Positions 46,692 through 56,222 are shown, counted from the stretch's first letter. The stretch: 64,000 nt of DNA from Alphaproteobacteria bacterium (GCA_028284045.1 JANQSN010000053.1:35041-99040); one strand, 5' to 3'. The notes: generated from the sequence alone by a model not told the origin. Numbers and translations are program-made.

Positions 46692-47405
46692 ATGTCGTCG
46701 AAACCCTTCACCGCCGAGCGTCAGCGCCGCGTCGTTTCGCCGGAACTGCCGGGCGATCCGGCCGGTGCGCTCGGTCAAATCCTCGCCCATCTGGACGAGA
46801 TGCAACGACGGCTGAACATGGTCGACGGTGACGAGTCACAAGCCGACCCGGAAGAGGCGGAAGCCCCGCCCGAACCGTTGGCCATGTCCATTGGTTCGGT
46901 GCTGCCGGAGATCACCGACGTCCGGGTCGTCCACACGCTGTCGGAGCTCTCCGTGCTGCGCCGCAAGGGGGAGGACGACCGCGACCCCTTTGCCGCGGCG
47001 GCGCTTGAACTCGACGAAGTGGTGCGCTCGACCGAGAACGCGACCTTCACGATCCTCGACGCCGTGGAGGCGGTGGAAGGGATGATCGACGATATCGCCG
47101 GCTTGGTCGGGGGCAATTCGGTGGTCGCGGAGCTGATTTCCCAGGCCCAAGGACGGCTGGCCGGCATCTACCAGGCCTCCGGCTTCCAGGACCTGACGGG
47201 TCAGCGCCTCGGCAAGGTGGCCCGCACCTTGCGTTTCCTGGACGAACGCATCGCCCGGCTGGAAGAGGTCTGGACCGCCGATGGGGTCGAACTGCCGCCG
47301 CCGGCGGTCGAAGATGCCGTGGACGACGAAAGCCATCTGCTGAACGGACCGCAGAGCGACGAAGAGGCGTTGAGCCAGGACGACATCGACGCCATGTTCG
47401 ACTGA
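46692..47405 (+). CDS. cheZ: Chemotaxis CheY-P phosphatase CheZ
   Basis: A 237-residue four-helix protein with the CheZ active-site stretch SGFQDLTGQRLGKVARTL; the catalytic pair is D167 and Q171. The C-terminal tail ends in EALSQDDIDAMFD, a CheY-binding peptide that looks like the N-terminus of FliM/FliN (LSQDEIDALL). The protein ends the tumble signal by dephosphorylating CheY. No other chemotaxis genes lie nearby. Confidence 0.9.
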   Translation: MSSKPFTAERQRRVVSPELPGDPAGALGQILAHLDEMQRRLNMVDGDESQADPEEAEAPPEPLAMSIGSVLPEITDVRVVHTLSELSVLRRKGEDDRDPFAAAALELDEVVRSTENATFTILDAVEAVEGMIDDIAGLVGGNSVVAELISQAQGRLAGIYQASGFQDLTGQRLGKVARTLRFLDERIARLEEVWTADGVELPPPAVEDAVDDESHLLNGPQSDEEALSQDDIDAMFD

Positions 47406-47451
47406 TCGAAGACACCGCGGCCGTAAGGCGCGGACGACGGTCGGGGGCGGG

Positions 47452-47724
47452 ATGGTGGCGCACGACGTGGGGCGGGCAGATGATGTCGCGGACGACCTTC
47501 ACGAGCGGCTGGATGCCCGCGGTCTCATCTGTCCCTTGCCGGTGCTGAAGGCGCGCAAGCGCCTATCGGCGATGGCGGCCGGCGAGCGGCTGGAGGTGTT
47601 GACCACCGATCCGGCCGCGCCGGAGGATTTCCGGCATTTCTGCGAGGCGACCGGGCACCGCCTGCTGGTGCTGGAGGAAGAGGGCGACGCCGCCCGCATG
47701 GTCATCGCGCGCCGGCAGGAGTGA
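47452..47724 (+). CDS. tusA: TusA/SirA-like sulfurtransferase
   Basis: A 90-residue protein with the CPxP motif in LDARGLICPLPVLKARKRL (Cys27 as the acceptor), and a C-terminal strand pair typical of the family. TusA relays sulfur for tRNA thiolation or molybdenum cofactor work. It is short and alone between cheZ and mltG. A paralogue such as YedF cannot be excluded. Confidence 0.9.
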   Translation: MVAHDVGRADDVADDLHERLDARGLICPLPVLKARKRLSAMAAGERLEVLTTDPAAPEDFRHFCEATGHRLLVLEEEGDAARMVIARRQE

Positions 47725-47739
47725 CCGCGGAACCCCGTC

Positions 47740-48717
47740 TCAGTTCCCGCTGTTGAGGCGCCGCCAGCGTGCGACGTTGGCGTTGTGCTCGTCCAGCGTG
47801 CGGGCGAACGCATGGCCGCCGCTGCCGTCGGCGACGAAATAGAGATAGTCGGAGCGTTCCGGCCGCACCGCGGCTTCCAGCGCGGCCCGGCCGGGATTGC
47901 AGATCGGCCCCGGCGGCAGGCCGCGGACCGCATAGGTGTTGTAGGGGGACTCGACCCTCAGATCGGCGCGGGTCAGTGGCCGGCCCAGGCGATCGCGGCC
48001 CTCGGTCAGGGCGAAGATCGCCGTCGGGTCGCTCTGCAGCGGCATGCCGCGTTCCAGGCGGTTGACGAACACGCCGGCGATCAGGGCGCGCTCCTCCGGG
48101 CGGCCGGTCTCCTTCTCGATGATGGAGGCCAGCACCACCGCCTCTTCGGCCGTGTCGAAGGGCAGGTCGGCCGCCCGGTCGGCCCAGACCTCCGCCAGCG
48201 TCGCCGCCATCGCCGCCTGCATCCGGTCGATCACGTCCTGGCGCTGGGTCGCCCGGGTCACGCGATAGCTTTCCGGCAGAAGGCTGCCCTCCGGCGGCGC
48301 CGCCGCGATGTCGCCTTCCAACAGCGCCTCCTCGGCCAGGAGGGCGACGATCTCGTGGCTGCTCAACCCCTCCGGGACCGTCAGCAGATGGTCGGTGGTG
48401 CTGCCGTCGGCGAGCATGGCGACCGTGTCCCAGGCGCTGACCGCCGGGGGAAAGCGGTACTCCCCGGCCTGCAGGGCGCGGTCGCGGCCCGACAGGCTGA
48501 TCAGCAGCCGGACCTGCCAGGGATCGTCGATCACCCCGGCGCGGTCGAGCAGCGCGACCATGGTCGACACGCCGGCGCCCGGCGGGATCAGGACGGTGGC
48601 GTCGCTGTCCAGCGGGCCGGGTTGGCGGAGCGCGGCCAGGAAGGCCAACGCACCGATGGCGGCGGCGATCGAGAGGCCGGCGAGGAAGGTGAAGGCCCGC
48701 GCGGCCAGGGCGATCAT
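47740..48717 (-). CDS. mltG: Endolytic murein transglycosylase MltG
   Basis: A 325-residue protein with one N-terminal membrane helix, a LysM-like domain (VLIPPGAGVSTMVALLDRAG) and the YceG catalytic domain. The catalytic glutamate is in LASIIEKETGR, with GVFVNRLERGMPLQSDPT and YNTYAVRGLPPGPICNPG as further signatures. It cuts nascent glycan strands and so limits their length. It is the last gene of the fab cluster on this strand, starting 23 bp after fabF. Confidence 0.95.
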   Translation of the reverse strand: MIALAARAFTFLAGLSIAAAIGALAFLAALRQPGPLDSDATVLIPPGAGVSTMVALLDRAGVIDDPWQVRLLISLSGRDRALQAGEYRFPPAVSAWDTVAMLADGSTTDHLLTVPEGLSSHEIVALLAEEALLEGDIAAAPPEGSLLPESYRVTRATQRQDVIDRMQAAMAATLAEVWADRAADLPFDTAEEAVVLASIIEKETGRPEERALIAGVFVNRLERGMPLQSDPTAIFALTEGRDRLGRPLTRADLRVESPYNTYAVRGLPPGPICNPGRAALEAAVRPERSDYLYFVADGSGGHAFARTLDEHNANVARWRRLNSGN

Positions 48718-48739
48718 CGGCGGCGGGCCCGGCCGGTTG

Positions 48740-50005
48740 TCAGGACGGCGCGCTGAAGATCAACGTCGCATTCGTGCCGCCGAAGCCGAAGCTGTTGGAC
48801 AGGGCGGCCCGGACCGGCCGTTCCTGGGCCGACAGCGGCACCAGATTGACGCCCTCGCAGCCCTCCGACGGGTCGTTGAGGTTGAGGGTCGGCGGGATGA
48901 CGCCGTCGCGGATCGCCAGGATGGAGAAGATCGCCTCCACCGCCCCGGCCGCGCCCAACAGATGTCCGATGGCCGACTTCGTCGACGACATGGCGACATC
49001 GGCGATGGCATCGCCGAACAGGCGGCGGACCGCGCCCAACTCGATCTCGTCGCCGACCGGCGTGGAGGTGCCGTGGGCGTTGATGTAGTCGATGTCGGCA
49101 GGATCCAGGCCGGCCCGCTTCAAGGCGCCCTGCATCGAGCGCAGCGCCCCATTGCCGTCCTCCGGCGGGGAGGTGATGTGGTGGGCGTCGCCCGACAGGC
49201 CGTAGCCGACGACCTCGGCATAGATGCGCGCGCCGCGGGCGCGGGCGTGCTCCAGCTCCTCCAGGATCACCACGCCGGCCCCTTCGCCCATGACGAAGCC
49301 GTCGCGGCCCTTGTCATAGGGGCGGGAGGCCGTCTCCGGCGCATCGTTGTAGCTGGTCGACAAGGCGCGCGCCGCACTGAAGCCGGCGAGGCCGAGGCGG
49401 CAGACTGCCGACTCCGCGCCGCCGGCGACCATGACATCGGCGTCGTCCAGCGCGATCAGCCGTGCGGCGTCGCCGATGGCGTGGGCGCCGGTGGAACAGG
49501 CGGTGACGACGGCATGGTTGGGGCCCTTCAGGCCGAACCGGATCGAGACCTGGCCGGACGCCAGATTGATCAGTGCCGCCGGGATGAAGAAGGGCGAGAC
49601 CTTGCGGACGCCGCGATTCTCCAACAGCGTCTGGCCGTCGGCGATCCATTTCAGGCCGCCGATGCCCGATCCGATCATCACGCCGGTGCGGAACCGCGCC
49701 TCTTCGTCCTCCGGCACCCAGCCGGAATCGGCCAACGCCTGCTCCGCCGCGGCCAATGCAAAGACGATGAACTCGTCGTTCTTGCGCTGTTCCTTCGGCG
49801 CCACGAAGTCGTCGGCCTGGAACAGGCCGTCGGCCGTCGGGCCGCGCGGGACCATGCCGGCGATGCGCGACGGCATGTCGGACACATCGAACTGCGTGAT
49901 CGCCCGAATGCCGCTGTTGGCGTTGATCAGCCGGTTCCACACCGGTTCAAGGCCGACCCCGAGCGGGCAGACCAGCCCCATCCCGGTGACCACGACACGT
50001 CGCAT
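48740..50005 (-). CDS. fabF: 3-oxoacyl-ACP synthase II (FabF)
   Basis: A 421-residue condensing enzyme; ATG 50005 has a GGGGGAAAAGAG ribosome binding site. The catalytic Cys is in VTACSTGAHAIGDA, with histidines in NAHGTSTPVGD and SAIGHLLGAAGAVEA. It extends acyl chains by two carbons using malonyl-ACP. The gene lies between acpP and mltG on the minus strand. An upstream in-frame ATG (50029) would add 8 residues not seen in FabF. Confidence 0.97.
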   Translation of the reverse strand: MRRVVVTGMGLVCPLGVGLEPVWNRLINANSGIRAITQFDVSDMPSRIAGMVPRGPTADGLFQADDFVAPKEQRKNDEFIVFALAAAEQALADSGWVPEDEEARFRTGVMIGSGIGGLKWIADGQTLLENRGVRKVSPFFIPAALINLASGQVSIRFGLKGPNHAVVTACSTGAHAIGDAARLIALDDADVMVAGGAESAVCRLGLAGFSAARALSTSYNDAPETASRPYDKGRDGFVMGEGAGVVILEELEHARARGARIYAEVVGYGLSGDAHHITSPPEDGNGALRSMQGALKRAGLDPADIDYINAHGTSTPVGDEIELGAVRRLFGDAIADVAMSSTKSAIGHLLGAAGAVEAIFSILAIRDGVIPPTLNLNDPSEGCEGVNLVPLSAQERPVRAALSNSFGFGGTNATLIFSAPS

Positions 50006-50262
50006 TCGCTCTTTTCCCCCTGGCGCCACCGCCGGTTCGCCGTCCTTGGCAGTCGGCCGCGCGGGTGCCGGCGGGCGAGAGCCGCCAGCGCGGCCGTACG
50101 AATAGACCCGCGCCGACGACGCGTCACCCGCCGAAGGCCGGCGCCCCGGTCCCGCGCGTCGCTATGGCGCGGTCCCCGCCGCGGCGTGGCCGCCGAGCGG
50201 GGGGTGCCGGGCCGGCCCAGTCCTCACGGTGACGTCGCGCCGTGCGCGTCCGAATCCGAGGC

Positions 50263-50502
50263 TTAGGCCCCGGTGTGCTGCTTGATGAACTCGATCGCGT
50301 CCTTGACCGTGAGGATCTTCTCCGCCGCGTCGTCGGGGATCTCGCAGCCGAATTCCTCTTCGAACGCCATCACCAGTTCGACCGTATCGAGGCTGTCGGC
50401 ACCCAAATCGTCGATAAAGCTGGCGGACTCCGTCACCTTGCTTTCCTCGACGCCGAGGTGTTCTACCACGATCTTCTTTACGCGCTCGCCAATGTCGCTC
50501 AT
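50263..50502 (-). CDS. acpP: Acyl carrier protein
   Basis: A 79-residue acidic protein with the phosphopantetheine site [13 protein letters not shown] (Ser37). It carries growing fatty acyl chains for the Fab enzymes encoded beside it. About 260 bp separate it from fabF and 407 bp from fabG, so it probably has its own promoter. Length and sequence match AcpP throughout. Confidence 0.98.
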   Translation of the reverse strand: MSDIGERVKKIVVEHLGVEESKVTESASFIDDLGADSLDTVELVMAFEEEFGCEIPDDAAEKILTVKDAIEFIKQHTGA

Positions 50503-50909
50503 AGGCCTCTGCCTTTTATTGCCTCAAGTCGTCTCGTGATGAGGGGATACGTTCTGGGGTTTCAACCGGGGATCCGGCACGAAGCGCCTCGGTCTCCACC
50601 TCGGTCTTCGGTCATCGCTGCCTGATGCGTCTTCTCGACCGCCGTGGTCCGAAGGACATTCAGTGAGTTCCGCAGGACATCAGTGAGTTCCACAGGACGT
50701 CAGCGACTTCCGTCACCGGCTGCGCCCGCTCGACGGCGCCGGGAGGCCGGCGGACCGCCGGCCGGATGGGCCGGATGGGACGCGGTTCGCGGCCTTTCGC
50801 GCCCGCACCCGCAGCAATGTGGGCGTCACATAACATACCTCCAACAGGGTTGCCAGCATCACCCGACCGCCAGCCCGCCGGCAGTGCCGCCGCGGGGCCG
50901 GCGGTCGCG
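50503..50909 (-). other. acpP upstream region
   Basis: About 400 bp between fabG and acpP with no gene. It contains the three tandem repeats at 50653-50712 and an AGGCAGAGGCC stretch close to the acpP start. High acpP expression implies a strong promoter here, but it was not resolved by eye. Confidence 0.45.
50653..50712. repeat. Three imperfect tandem copies of a 20-bp unit upstream of acpP
   Basis: AGGACAT-(T)CAGTGAGTTCC-type units occur at 50653-50673, 50674-50693 and 50694-50712 with one extra T in the first and four changes in the third. They could be a regulator-binding array or a recent slippage event. Confidence 0.75.
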
Positions 50910-51647
50910 TCAGATCATCGCCATGCCGCCGTTGACGTGGATCGTCTCGCCGGTGACATAGCCGGCCTCGTGGCTGGCCAGGAAGCGCACGGCGGCGGCG
51001 ATGTCGTCGGGCGACCCCATCCGTCCGGATGGGATCTGGCCGGAGATCCGCGCCTTCTGATCGTCGCTGAGCGCGTCGGTCATGGCGCTGGCGATGAAGC
51101 CCGGCGCGATGCAGTTCGCGGTGATCCCGCGCGCCGCCAGCTCCGCCGCCAGGGATTTGACGAAGCCGACCAGGCCCGCCTTGCTGGCGGCATAGTTGGT
51201 CTGGCCCGGATTGCCGGTGAAGCCGACCACCGAGGTGATGGCGACGATGCGGCCCCAGCGCCGCTTCATCATGCCCCGCACGGCCGCGCGCGACAGGCGC
51301 ATGGCGGCCATCAGGTTGACCTCCAGCACCCGGGCGAAGTCCTCGTCCTTCAGCCGCATCAGCAGGTTGTCGCGGGTCATGCCGGCGTTGTTCACCAGAA
51401 TGTCGATCTGCCCGAGCGCCTGTTCCGCCTGGGAGAACGCCTGATCGGCGCCCTCGGCGGAAGACAGGTCGCCCGGTGCCACCACCGCCCGCTCGCCCAG
51501 CGCGTCGGCCAACGTCTGCAGCGCCTCCACGCGGGTCCCCGACAACGCGACCCGCGCGCCGCCGGCCAGCAATCCGCGCGCGATCGCCGCCCCGATATCG
51601 CCGGACGCGCCGGTAACCAGTGCGCACCGGTCGGTGAGATCGAACAT
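50910..51647 (-). CDS. fabG: 3-oxoacyl-ACP reductase (FabG)
   Basis: A 245-residue short-chain dehydrogenase. It has the NADP motif TGASGDIGAAIA, NNAGMTRDNLLMRLKDEDF (the FabG-specific segment), and the Ser-Tyr-Lys site in SVVGFTGNPGQTNYAASKAG. It reduces the 3-ketoacyl-ACP product of FabF. The start is ATG 51647; three bases earlier a TTG is in frame. It follows fabD by 74 bp. Confidence 0.97.
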   Translation of the reverse strand: MFDLTDRCALVTGASGDIGAAIARGLLAGGARVALSGTRVEALQTLADALGERAVVAPGDLSSAEGADQAFSQAEQALGQIDILVNNAGMTRDNLLMRLKDEDFARVLEVNLMAAMRLSRAAVRGMMKRRWGRIVAITSVVGFTGNPGQTNYAASKAGLVGFVKSLAAELAARGITANCIAPGFIASAMTDALSDDQKARISGQIPSGRMGSPDDIAAAVRFLASHEAGYVTGETIHVNGGMAMI

Positions 51648-51721
51648 CAAGAAACGCCCCTAACTTTCAGAAATTTCAGTCTGATACGGCCTGAAGTAGC
51701 AGTGCGACCGTGCCCCTGCCG

Positions 51722-52708
51722 TCAGGCGCGGCGGCCGGCGACGGCGCGACCGACCTCCGGTTCCGGGAAAGCCTCCCCGACGAAGGCGCCGATCTCGTCC
51801 GGCGTATGCAGGGCGGCGGTGCGCAGCGTGCGGTCGATCCGTCGCGCCAGCCCGGTCAGCACTTTGCCGGCGCCGAGTTCGACCATTTCCTCAACGCCGG
51901 CGCCCTTCATGGCAAGCACGCTCTCGCGCCAGCGCACGGTGCCGGTGATCTGCTCGACCAGCAGCGAGCGGATGGTGGCCGGATCGCGCACCGGCTTCGC
52001 GACGACGTTGGCCACGATGGGCACGACCGGGGTGTCGATCGTCACATCGGCGAGCGCGGCCTGCATCTCTTCCGCTGCCGGTTCCATCAGCGGACAGTGG
52101 AAGGGGGCGCTGACCGGCAGGAGGACACACCGCTTGGCGCCGCGCTGGCCGGCGATGTCGACGGCGCGCTGGACCGCGTCGCGGTGGCCGCTGATGACGA
52201 CCTGGCCATGCGCGTTGTCGTTGGCGACGGTGCAGACCGCGCCCTGGGCGGCTTCCGCGGCGATCTCCTCGGCCCCTTCCAGGTCGACATTGATCAACGC
52301 GGCCATCGCGCCGACGCCCACGGGCACGGCCCGCTGCATGGCCAAGCCGCGACGGCGCAGCAGGCGGGCCGCGTCGGAGATGCTGAGCGCGCCCGCGCCG
52401 GCGAGCGCGGAGTACTCCCCGAGGCTGTGACCGGCGACCATCGCGGCCATGTCCGCCAGGCGGTATCCCGTGGCCTCCTCCAACGCGGCGAGCGTCGCCA
52501 GCGACACCGCCATCAGCGCGGGCTGCGCGTTCTCGGTCAGCGTCAGCCGGTCGCCGTCGCCCTCGAACATCAGGGCGGACAGCCGTTCGTCCAGCGCCTC
52601 GTCGACCTCTTCGAACACGGCGCGCGCGGCCGGCGAGGCGGCCGCCAAGGCCCGCCCCATACCGATCGATTGGCTTCCTTGACCGGGAAAGCAGAAGGCT
52701 CGGCTCAT
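51722..52708 (-). CDS. fabD: Malonyl-CoA--ACP transacylase (FabD)
   Basis: A 328-residue acyltransferase with MSRAFCFPGQGSQSIGMGRA at the N-terminus and the nucleophile motif VAGHSLGEYSAL; the catalytic His is in VSAPFHCPLMEPA. It loads malonyl onto ACP for fatty-acid elongation. ATG 52708 gives the family N-terminus; ATG 52735 would add nine residues. First gene of the minus-strand cluster fabD-fabG-acpP-fabF. Confidence 0.96.
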   Translation of the reverse strand: MSRAFCFPGQGSQSIGMGRALAAASPAARAVFEEVDEALDERLSALMFEGDGDRLTLTENAQPALMAVSLATLAALEEATGYRLADMAAMVAGHSLGEYSALAGAGALSISDAARLLRRRGLAMQRAVPVGVGAMAALINVDLEGAEEIAAEAAQGAVCTVANDNAHGQVVISGHRDAVQRAVDIAGQRGAKRCVLLPVSAPFHCPLMEPAAEEMQAALADVTIDTPVVPIVANVVAKPVRDPATIRSLLVEQITGTVRWRESVLAMKGAGVEEMVELGAGKVLTGLARRIDRTLRTAALHTPDEIGAFVGEAFPEPEVGRAVAGRRA

Positions 52709-53036
52709 CGTCTGGGAACCACCGGGTAGGATCATCTAAGGACCGCGGCAACGAACCATCGGTTGCCGCCATGGGATGTTGCGTCGCACCTATAGAGGGC
52801 TGCGTCGAGGTGTCAAGAGACGCGCCCACCACATGGGTAGGCGGGCGCGGCGCTGCAATCTGTCCTTGCGCTGGCGCGTGCGCCCCCTATAGTGCGCGCC
52901 CTCACACAAGACGTCTCCTTGCCGACTCGCGAAGGGCCGCGGTCGGCTAGGCACGGGCGGCTGACCCGCCGGCGAAACCCTCGCCGCTCAAGGTCGGGCA
53001 CAGCGCCGCGCCGCATAACATCCGGAAGGAGAGACC
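52709..53036. other. Divergent promoter region of fabD and rpsF
   Basis: About 330 bp between the two divergent core operons. The rpsF side ends in GGAAGGAGAGACC before ATG 53037, a strong ribosome binding site. Many bacteria have an S6:S18-binding leader here, but its characteristic fold was not confirmed. Confidence 0.5.
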
Positions 53037-53546
53037 ATGCCCTACTACGAATGCGTGATGATCACGCGACAGGACATCTCGTCCTCCCAGGTGGAAACGC
53101 TGGCGGCGACCTTCTCCTCGGTGATCGCCGACAACGGGGGCACCGTCGCCAGCACGGAGTTTTGGGGGCTGCGCTCCCTGACCTACCGCATCAAGAAGAA
53201 CCGCAAGGGGCACTATGTGCTCTTCAACCTGGATTCGCCGCCCGAGGCCGTGAAGGAGCTTGAGCGGCAGATGGGCATTCACGAGGACATCCTGCGGTTC
53301 ATGACGGTTCGGGTCGAAGCCCTGGAAGAGGGGCCGTCGGCGATGATGCAGCAGCGGCCCGGACGCGACGGACGGGACGGCCGCGGCGACCGCCGCGACC
53401 GCCGGGATCGCGGCGACCGGCCGGATCGCGGGGACCGTGGAGATCGGGGCGATCGGCCCGATCGTGGCGACCGTGGGGATCGCCCGGACCGTGGCGAGCG
53501 ATCCGACCGCGGCGACCGGGCGGCGGCGCCGGCGCCGGCCGGCTGA
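53037..53546 (+). CDS. rpsF: Ribosomal protein S6 with long charged tail
   Basis: A 169-residue S6. Residues 1-95 are the canonical fold ([40 protein letters not shown]). From about 107 to 160 a repetitive tail rich in Gly, Arg and Asp (RGDR and PDRGDRGD units) extends it well beyond typical S6. It binds S18 in the 30S platform. First gene of rpsF-rpsR-rplI. Confidence 0.97.
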   Translation: MPYYECVMITRQDISSSQVETLAATFSSVIADNGGTVASTEFWGLRSLTYRIKKNRKGHYVLFNLDSPPEAVKELERQMGIHEDILRFMTVRVEALEEGPSAMMQQRPGRDGRDGRGDRRDRRDRGDRPDRGDRGDRGDRPDRGDRGDRPDRGERSDRGDRAAAPAPAG

Positions 53547-53605
53547 TCGGCTGCGCGGCCCCTGCCTGAACCAACCTGACAATCGAGAGATCGAGGACGA
53601 CACCC

Positions 53606-53842
53606 ATGGCCGCTGCACCCCGGCGCCCGTTCTTCCGCCGGCGCAAGACCTGCCCGTTCTCCGGCGCCAATGCGCCGAAGATCGACTACAAGGATCTGAA
53701 GCTGCTCGGACGCTATATCTCCGAGCGCGGCAAGATCGTGCCCAGCCGCATCACCGCCGTCTCGGCGAAGAAGCAGCGCATCCTGGCGCGCGCCATCAAG
53801 CGGGCCCGCCATCTCGCGCTGCTGCCCTACTCGATTCAGTAA
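53606..53842 (+). CDS. rpsR: Ribosomal protein S18
   Basis: A 78-residue basic protein, [20 protein letters not shown] then [20 protein letters not shown], matching S18 across its length. It pairs with S6 in the 30S platform. Lies 59 bp after rpsF and 60 bp before rplI, in the standard order. Confidence 0.98.
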   Translation: MAAAPRRPFFRRRKTCPFSGANAPKIDYKDLKLLGRYISERGKIVPSRITAVSAKKQRILARAIKRARHLALLPYSIQ

Positions 53843-53902
53843 CGCCGGCCCCAGGGCCGAAGCCGCCGGCGGTCACGCCGCCGGCGCTCGGGAGAGTTCG
53901 TC

Positions 53903-54556
53903 ATGGAGGTCATCCTGTTGGAGCGGGTCGCGCATCTGGGACAGATGGGCGACGTGGTTCGAGTCAAGCCCGGCTATGCGCGCAACTATCTGCTGCCGCA
54001 GAAGAAGGCGCTGCGGGCGACGTCCGACAACCGCCAGTACTTCGAAACCCAGCGGGTCCGCCTGGAGGCGGAGAACCTGCAACGGGCCGACGAGGCGAAG
54101 GCGATCGGCGGGCGCCTCGACGGCGTGTCGATCGTGCTGATCCGCGCGGCCGGGGAGGGCGGGCAGCTCTACGGTTCCGTGTCCGCCCGCGACATCGCCC
54201 AGGGGTTGGAGGCGCAAGGCTTCGTCATCGCCCGCAGCCAGGTTGAGATCGCCCGGCCGATCAAGAGCCTCGGCCTGTTCGGCGTCGGCATCGTTCTGCA
54301 CCCCGAGATCGCCGTCACCGTGACGGTCAATGTCGCCCGGTCCGCCGAAGAGGCGGAGATGCAGCAGGCCCATGGCGGCATGGTCACCGCGGAGATGGTC
54401 GAGGCGGCGATCGAGGCGCAGGAGGCCGCGGCGGCCGGATTGGACGCACCGGGGCCGGACGAGACGGATGGCGAGGCGGGCGACTCGGTCGGCGGTGGCG
54501 CCGATCTCGGCATCGAGGACGAGTCCTCCGACCGCACCGACATCTCCACCCTGTAG
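53903..54556 (+). CDS. rplI: Ribosomal protein L9 with C-terminal extension
   Basis: A 217-residue L9. The N-terminal domain starts [20 protein letters not shown] and has the long central helix ([24 protein letters not shown]), then the second domain. About 60 extra acidic residues follow the usual end near 150, as in other alphaproteobacteria. It binds 23S rRNA at the base of the L1 stalk. Lies 60 bp after rpsR. Confidence 0.96.
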   Translation: MEVILLERVAHLGQMGDVVRVKPGYARNYLLPQKKALRATSDNRQYFETQRVRLEAENLQRADEAKAIGGRLDGVSIVLIRAAGEGGQLYGSVSARDIAQGLEAQGFVIARSQVEIARPIKSLGLFGVGIVLHPEIAVTVTVNVARSAEEAEMQQAHGGMVTAEMVEAAIEAQEAAAAGLDAPGPDETDGEAGDSVGGGADLGIEDESSDRTDISTL

Positions 54557-54617
54557 CCGTCGGCGGCCTCGGTCGGCCGCCCGCGATTCCGCGGCCGGTC
54601 GCCTCGGCTCTTGGCGG

Positions 54618-54658
54618 TTGTCCACAGGCTTGTCCACGAGTCGTCCCTGACATCCACA
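54618..54658. promoter_or_regulatory. DnaA-box-like 9-mers upstream of dnaB
   Basis: TTGTCCACA (54618-54626, one change from the TTATCCACA consensus), TTGTCCACG (54630-54638) and ACATCCACA (54650-54658) lie in a row 60-100 bp before dnaB. Together they could bind DnaA and link dnaB expression to initiation. By-eye prediction only. Confidence 0.45.
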
Positions 54659-54716
54659 GGGGCGTTGAGCGGACGACACAGGCGGCGCTCGGCCCGTCGG
54701 TGCTATCCTTCGGCCC

Positions 54717-56222
54717 ATGGAAACCGACCCCCTCGATCGCGCCGCCGGCGACGGCGGCGGCTGGCCGTCCGGCGATGTCGGCGCCTCCAGCGCCGCCCAG
54801 CCCGGCTATCGCGTCGTTCCGTCCAACGAAGCGGCGGAACAGGCGCTGTTGGGCGCCATGCTGGTCAACAACGCGGCGCTGGACCGCGTCATCGACTTCC
54901 TCGACGCGCAGCACTTCTATTTTCCGGCGCATGCCCGGATCTTTGACGCCTGCCGCAGCCTGCGCGAACAGGGGCGGATCGCCGACCCGCTGACCCTGAA
55001 AGGCGTGTTCGAGCAGGACGGCGACCTTGCCCATGTCGGCGGCGCGGACTATCTGGCGCGCCTGGCGGCCGGGGCCGTCGGCACGGCCATCGCCGGCGAC
55101 TACGGCCGCGTGATCGTCGATCTGGCGGTGCGCCGCCAGCTCATCGGCGTCGGCGAGGAGATCGTCGAGGACGCCTATCGCCAGGAGCTGGCCTCGCCGG
55201 CCGACGAGCAGATCCGCACCGCGGAGGAGAAGCTCTACCGCCTGGCGGTCAGCGGCGACAGCCATGGCGGCTTCCGCGCCTTTGACGGCATCGTCAACGA
55301 GGCGCTGGCCAGCGCCACCAGGGCGATCAACCGCGACACCCATCTGACCGGCGTCACCACCGGCCTGCGCGAGCTGAACACCATGCTGGGCGGCCTGCAG
55401 CCGTCCGACCTGATCATCCTCGCCGGGCGCCCCTCCATGGGCAAGACGGCGCTGGCGACCAACATCGCCTTCAACGCCGCGCGCGCCTGCCACGAGAAGC
55501 AGGGGCGTGAAGGGGCGGTGGTCGGCTTCTTCTCGCTGGAGATGTCGGCCGAGCAGCTCGCCACCCGCATCCTGTCCGACCAGGCACGCATCCCGTCGGA
55601 GAAGATCCGCAAAGGGGAGATCCGCACCGGCGACCTGGCGGAGCTGGCGGAGGCCGCGCAGCTCGTCTCACGCATCCCGATGTTCGTCGACGACACTGCC
55701 GGGCTGACCGTCAACCAGCTCCGCACCCGGGCGATGCGGCTGAAGCGCCAACACGATCTGGGGCTGATCGTCGTCGACTATCTGCAGCTCATGCAGGGCG
55801 GCGCCAAGCAGCGCAGCGAAAGCCGGGTCCTGGAGATCTCGGAGATCACCCGCGGCCTGAAGCTGGTCGCCAAGGACCTCGACATCCCCGTCATGGCGCT
55901 GTCGCAGCTCTCCCGCGGGCCGGAGCAGCGGGAGGACAAGCGCCCCCAGCTCGCCGATCTGCGCGAGAGCGGGTCGATCGAGCAGGACGCCGACGTCGTG
56001 ATGTTCGTCTATCGCGACGCCTACTACCTGTCGAAGCGGGAGCCGTCGCTCGGCACGCCGGAGCATGTCGCCTGGCAGGAAGAGATGGACAAGGTCCACA
56101 ACGTCGCCGAGATCATCGTCGGCAAGCAGCGCCACGGGCCGACCGGCACCCGCCGGCTGCACTTCCAGGGCGAGTTCACCCGCTTTTCCGATCTTGAGGA
56201 ACGACCCGGCTTTGAGCCGTGA
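54717..56222 (+). CDS. dnaB: Replicative DNA helicase DnaB
   Basis: A 501-residue helicase. The N-terminal domain starts near residue 38 (PSNEAAEQALLGAMLVNNAA). The RecA-like domain has Walker A AGRPSMGKTALA (about 240), LGLIVVDYLQLM as Walker B and the LSQLSRGPEQREDKRPQLAD segment. It unwinds DNA at the replication fork as a hexamer. The end overlaps the start of alr. Confidence 0.98.
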   Translation: METDPLDRAAGDGGGWPSGDVGASSAAQPGYRVVPSNEAAEQALLGAMLVNNAALDRVIDFLDAQHFYFPAHARIFDACRSLREQGRIADPLTLKGVFEQDGDLAHVGGADYLARLAAGAVGTAIAGDYGRVIVDLAVRRQLIGVGEEIVEDAYRQELASPADEQIRTAEEKLYRLAVSGDSHGGFRAFDGIVNEALASATRAINRDTHLTGVTTGLRELNTMLGGLQPSDLIILAGRPSMGKTALATNIAFNAARACHEKQGREGAVVGFFSLEMSAEQLATRILSDQARIPSEKIRKGEIRTGDLAELAEAAQLVSRIPMFVDDTAGLTVNQLRTRAMRLKRQHDLGLIVVDYLQLMQGGAKQRSESRVLEISEITRGLKLVAKDLDIPVMALSQLSRGPEQREDKRPQLADLRESGSIEQDADVVMFVYRDAYYLSKREPSLGTPEHVAWQEEMDKVHNVAEIIVGKQRHGPTGTRRLHFQGEFTRFSDLEERPGFEP

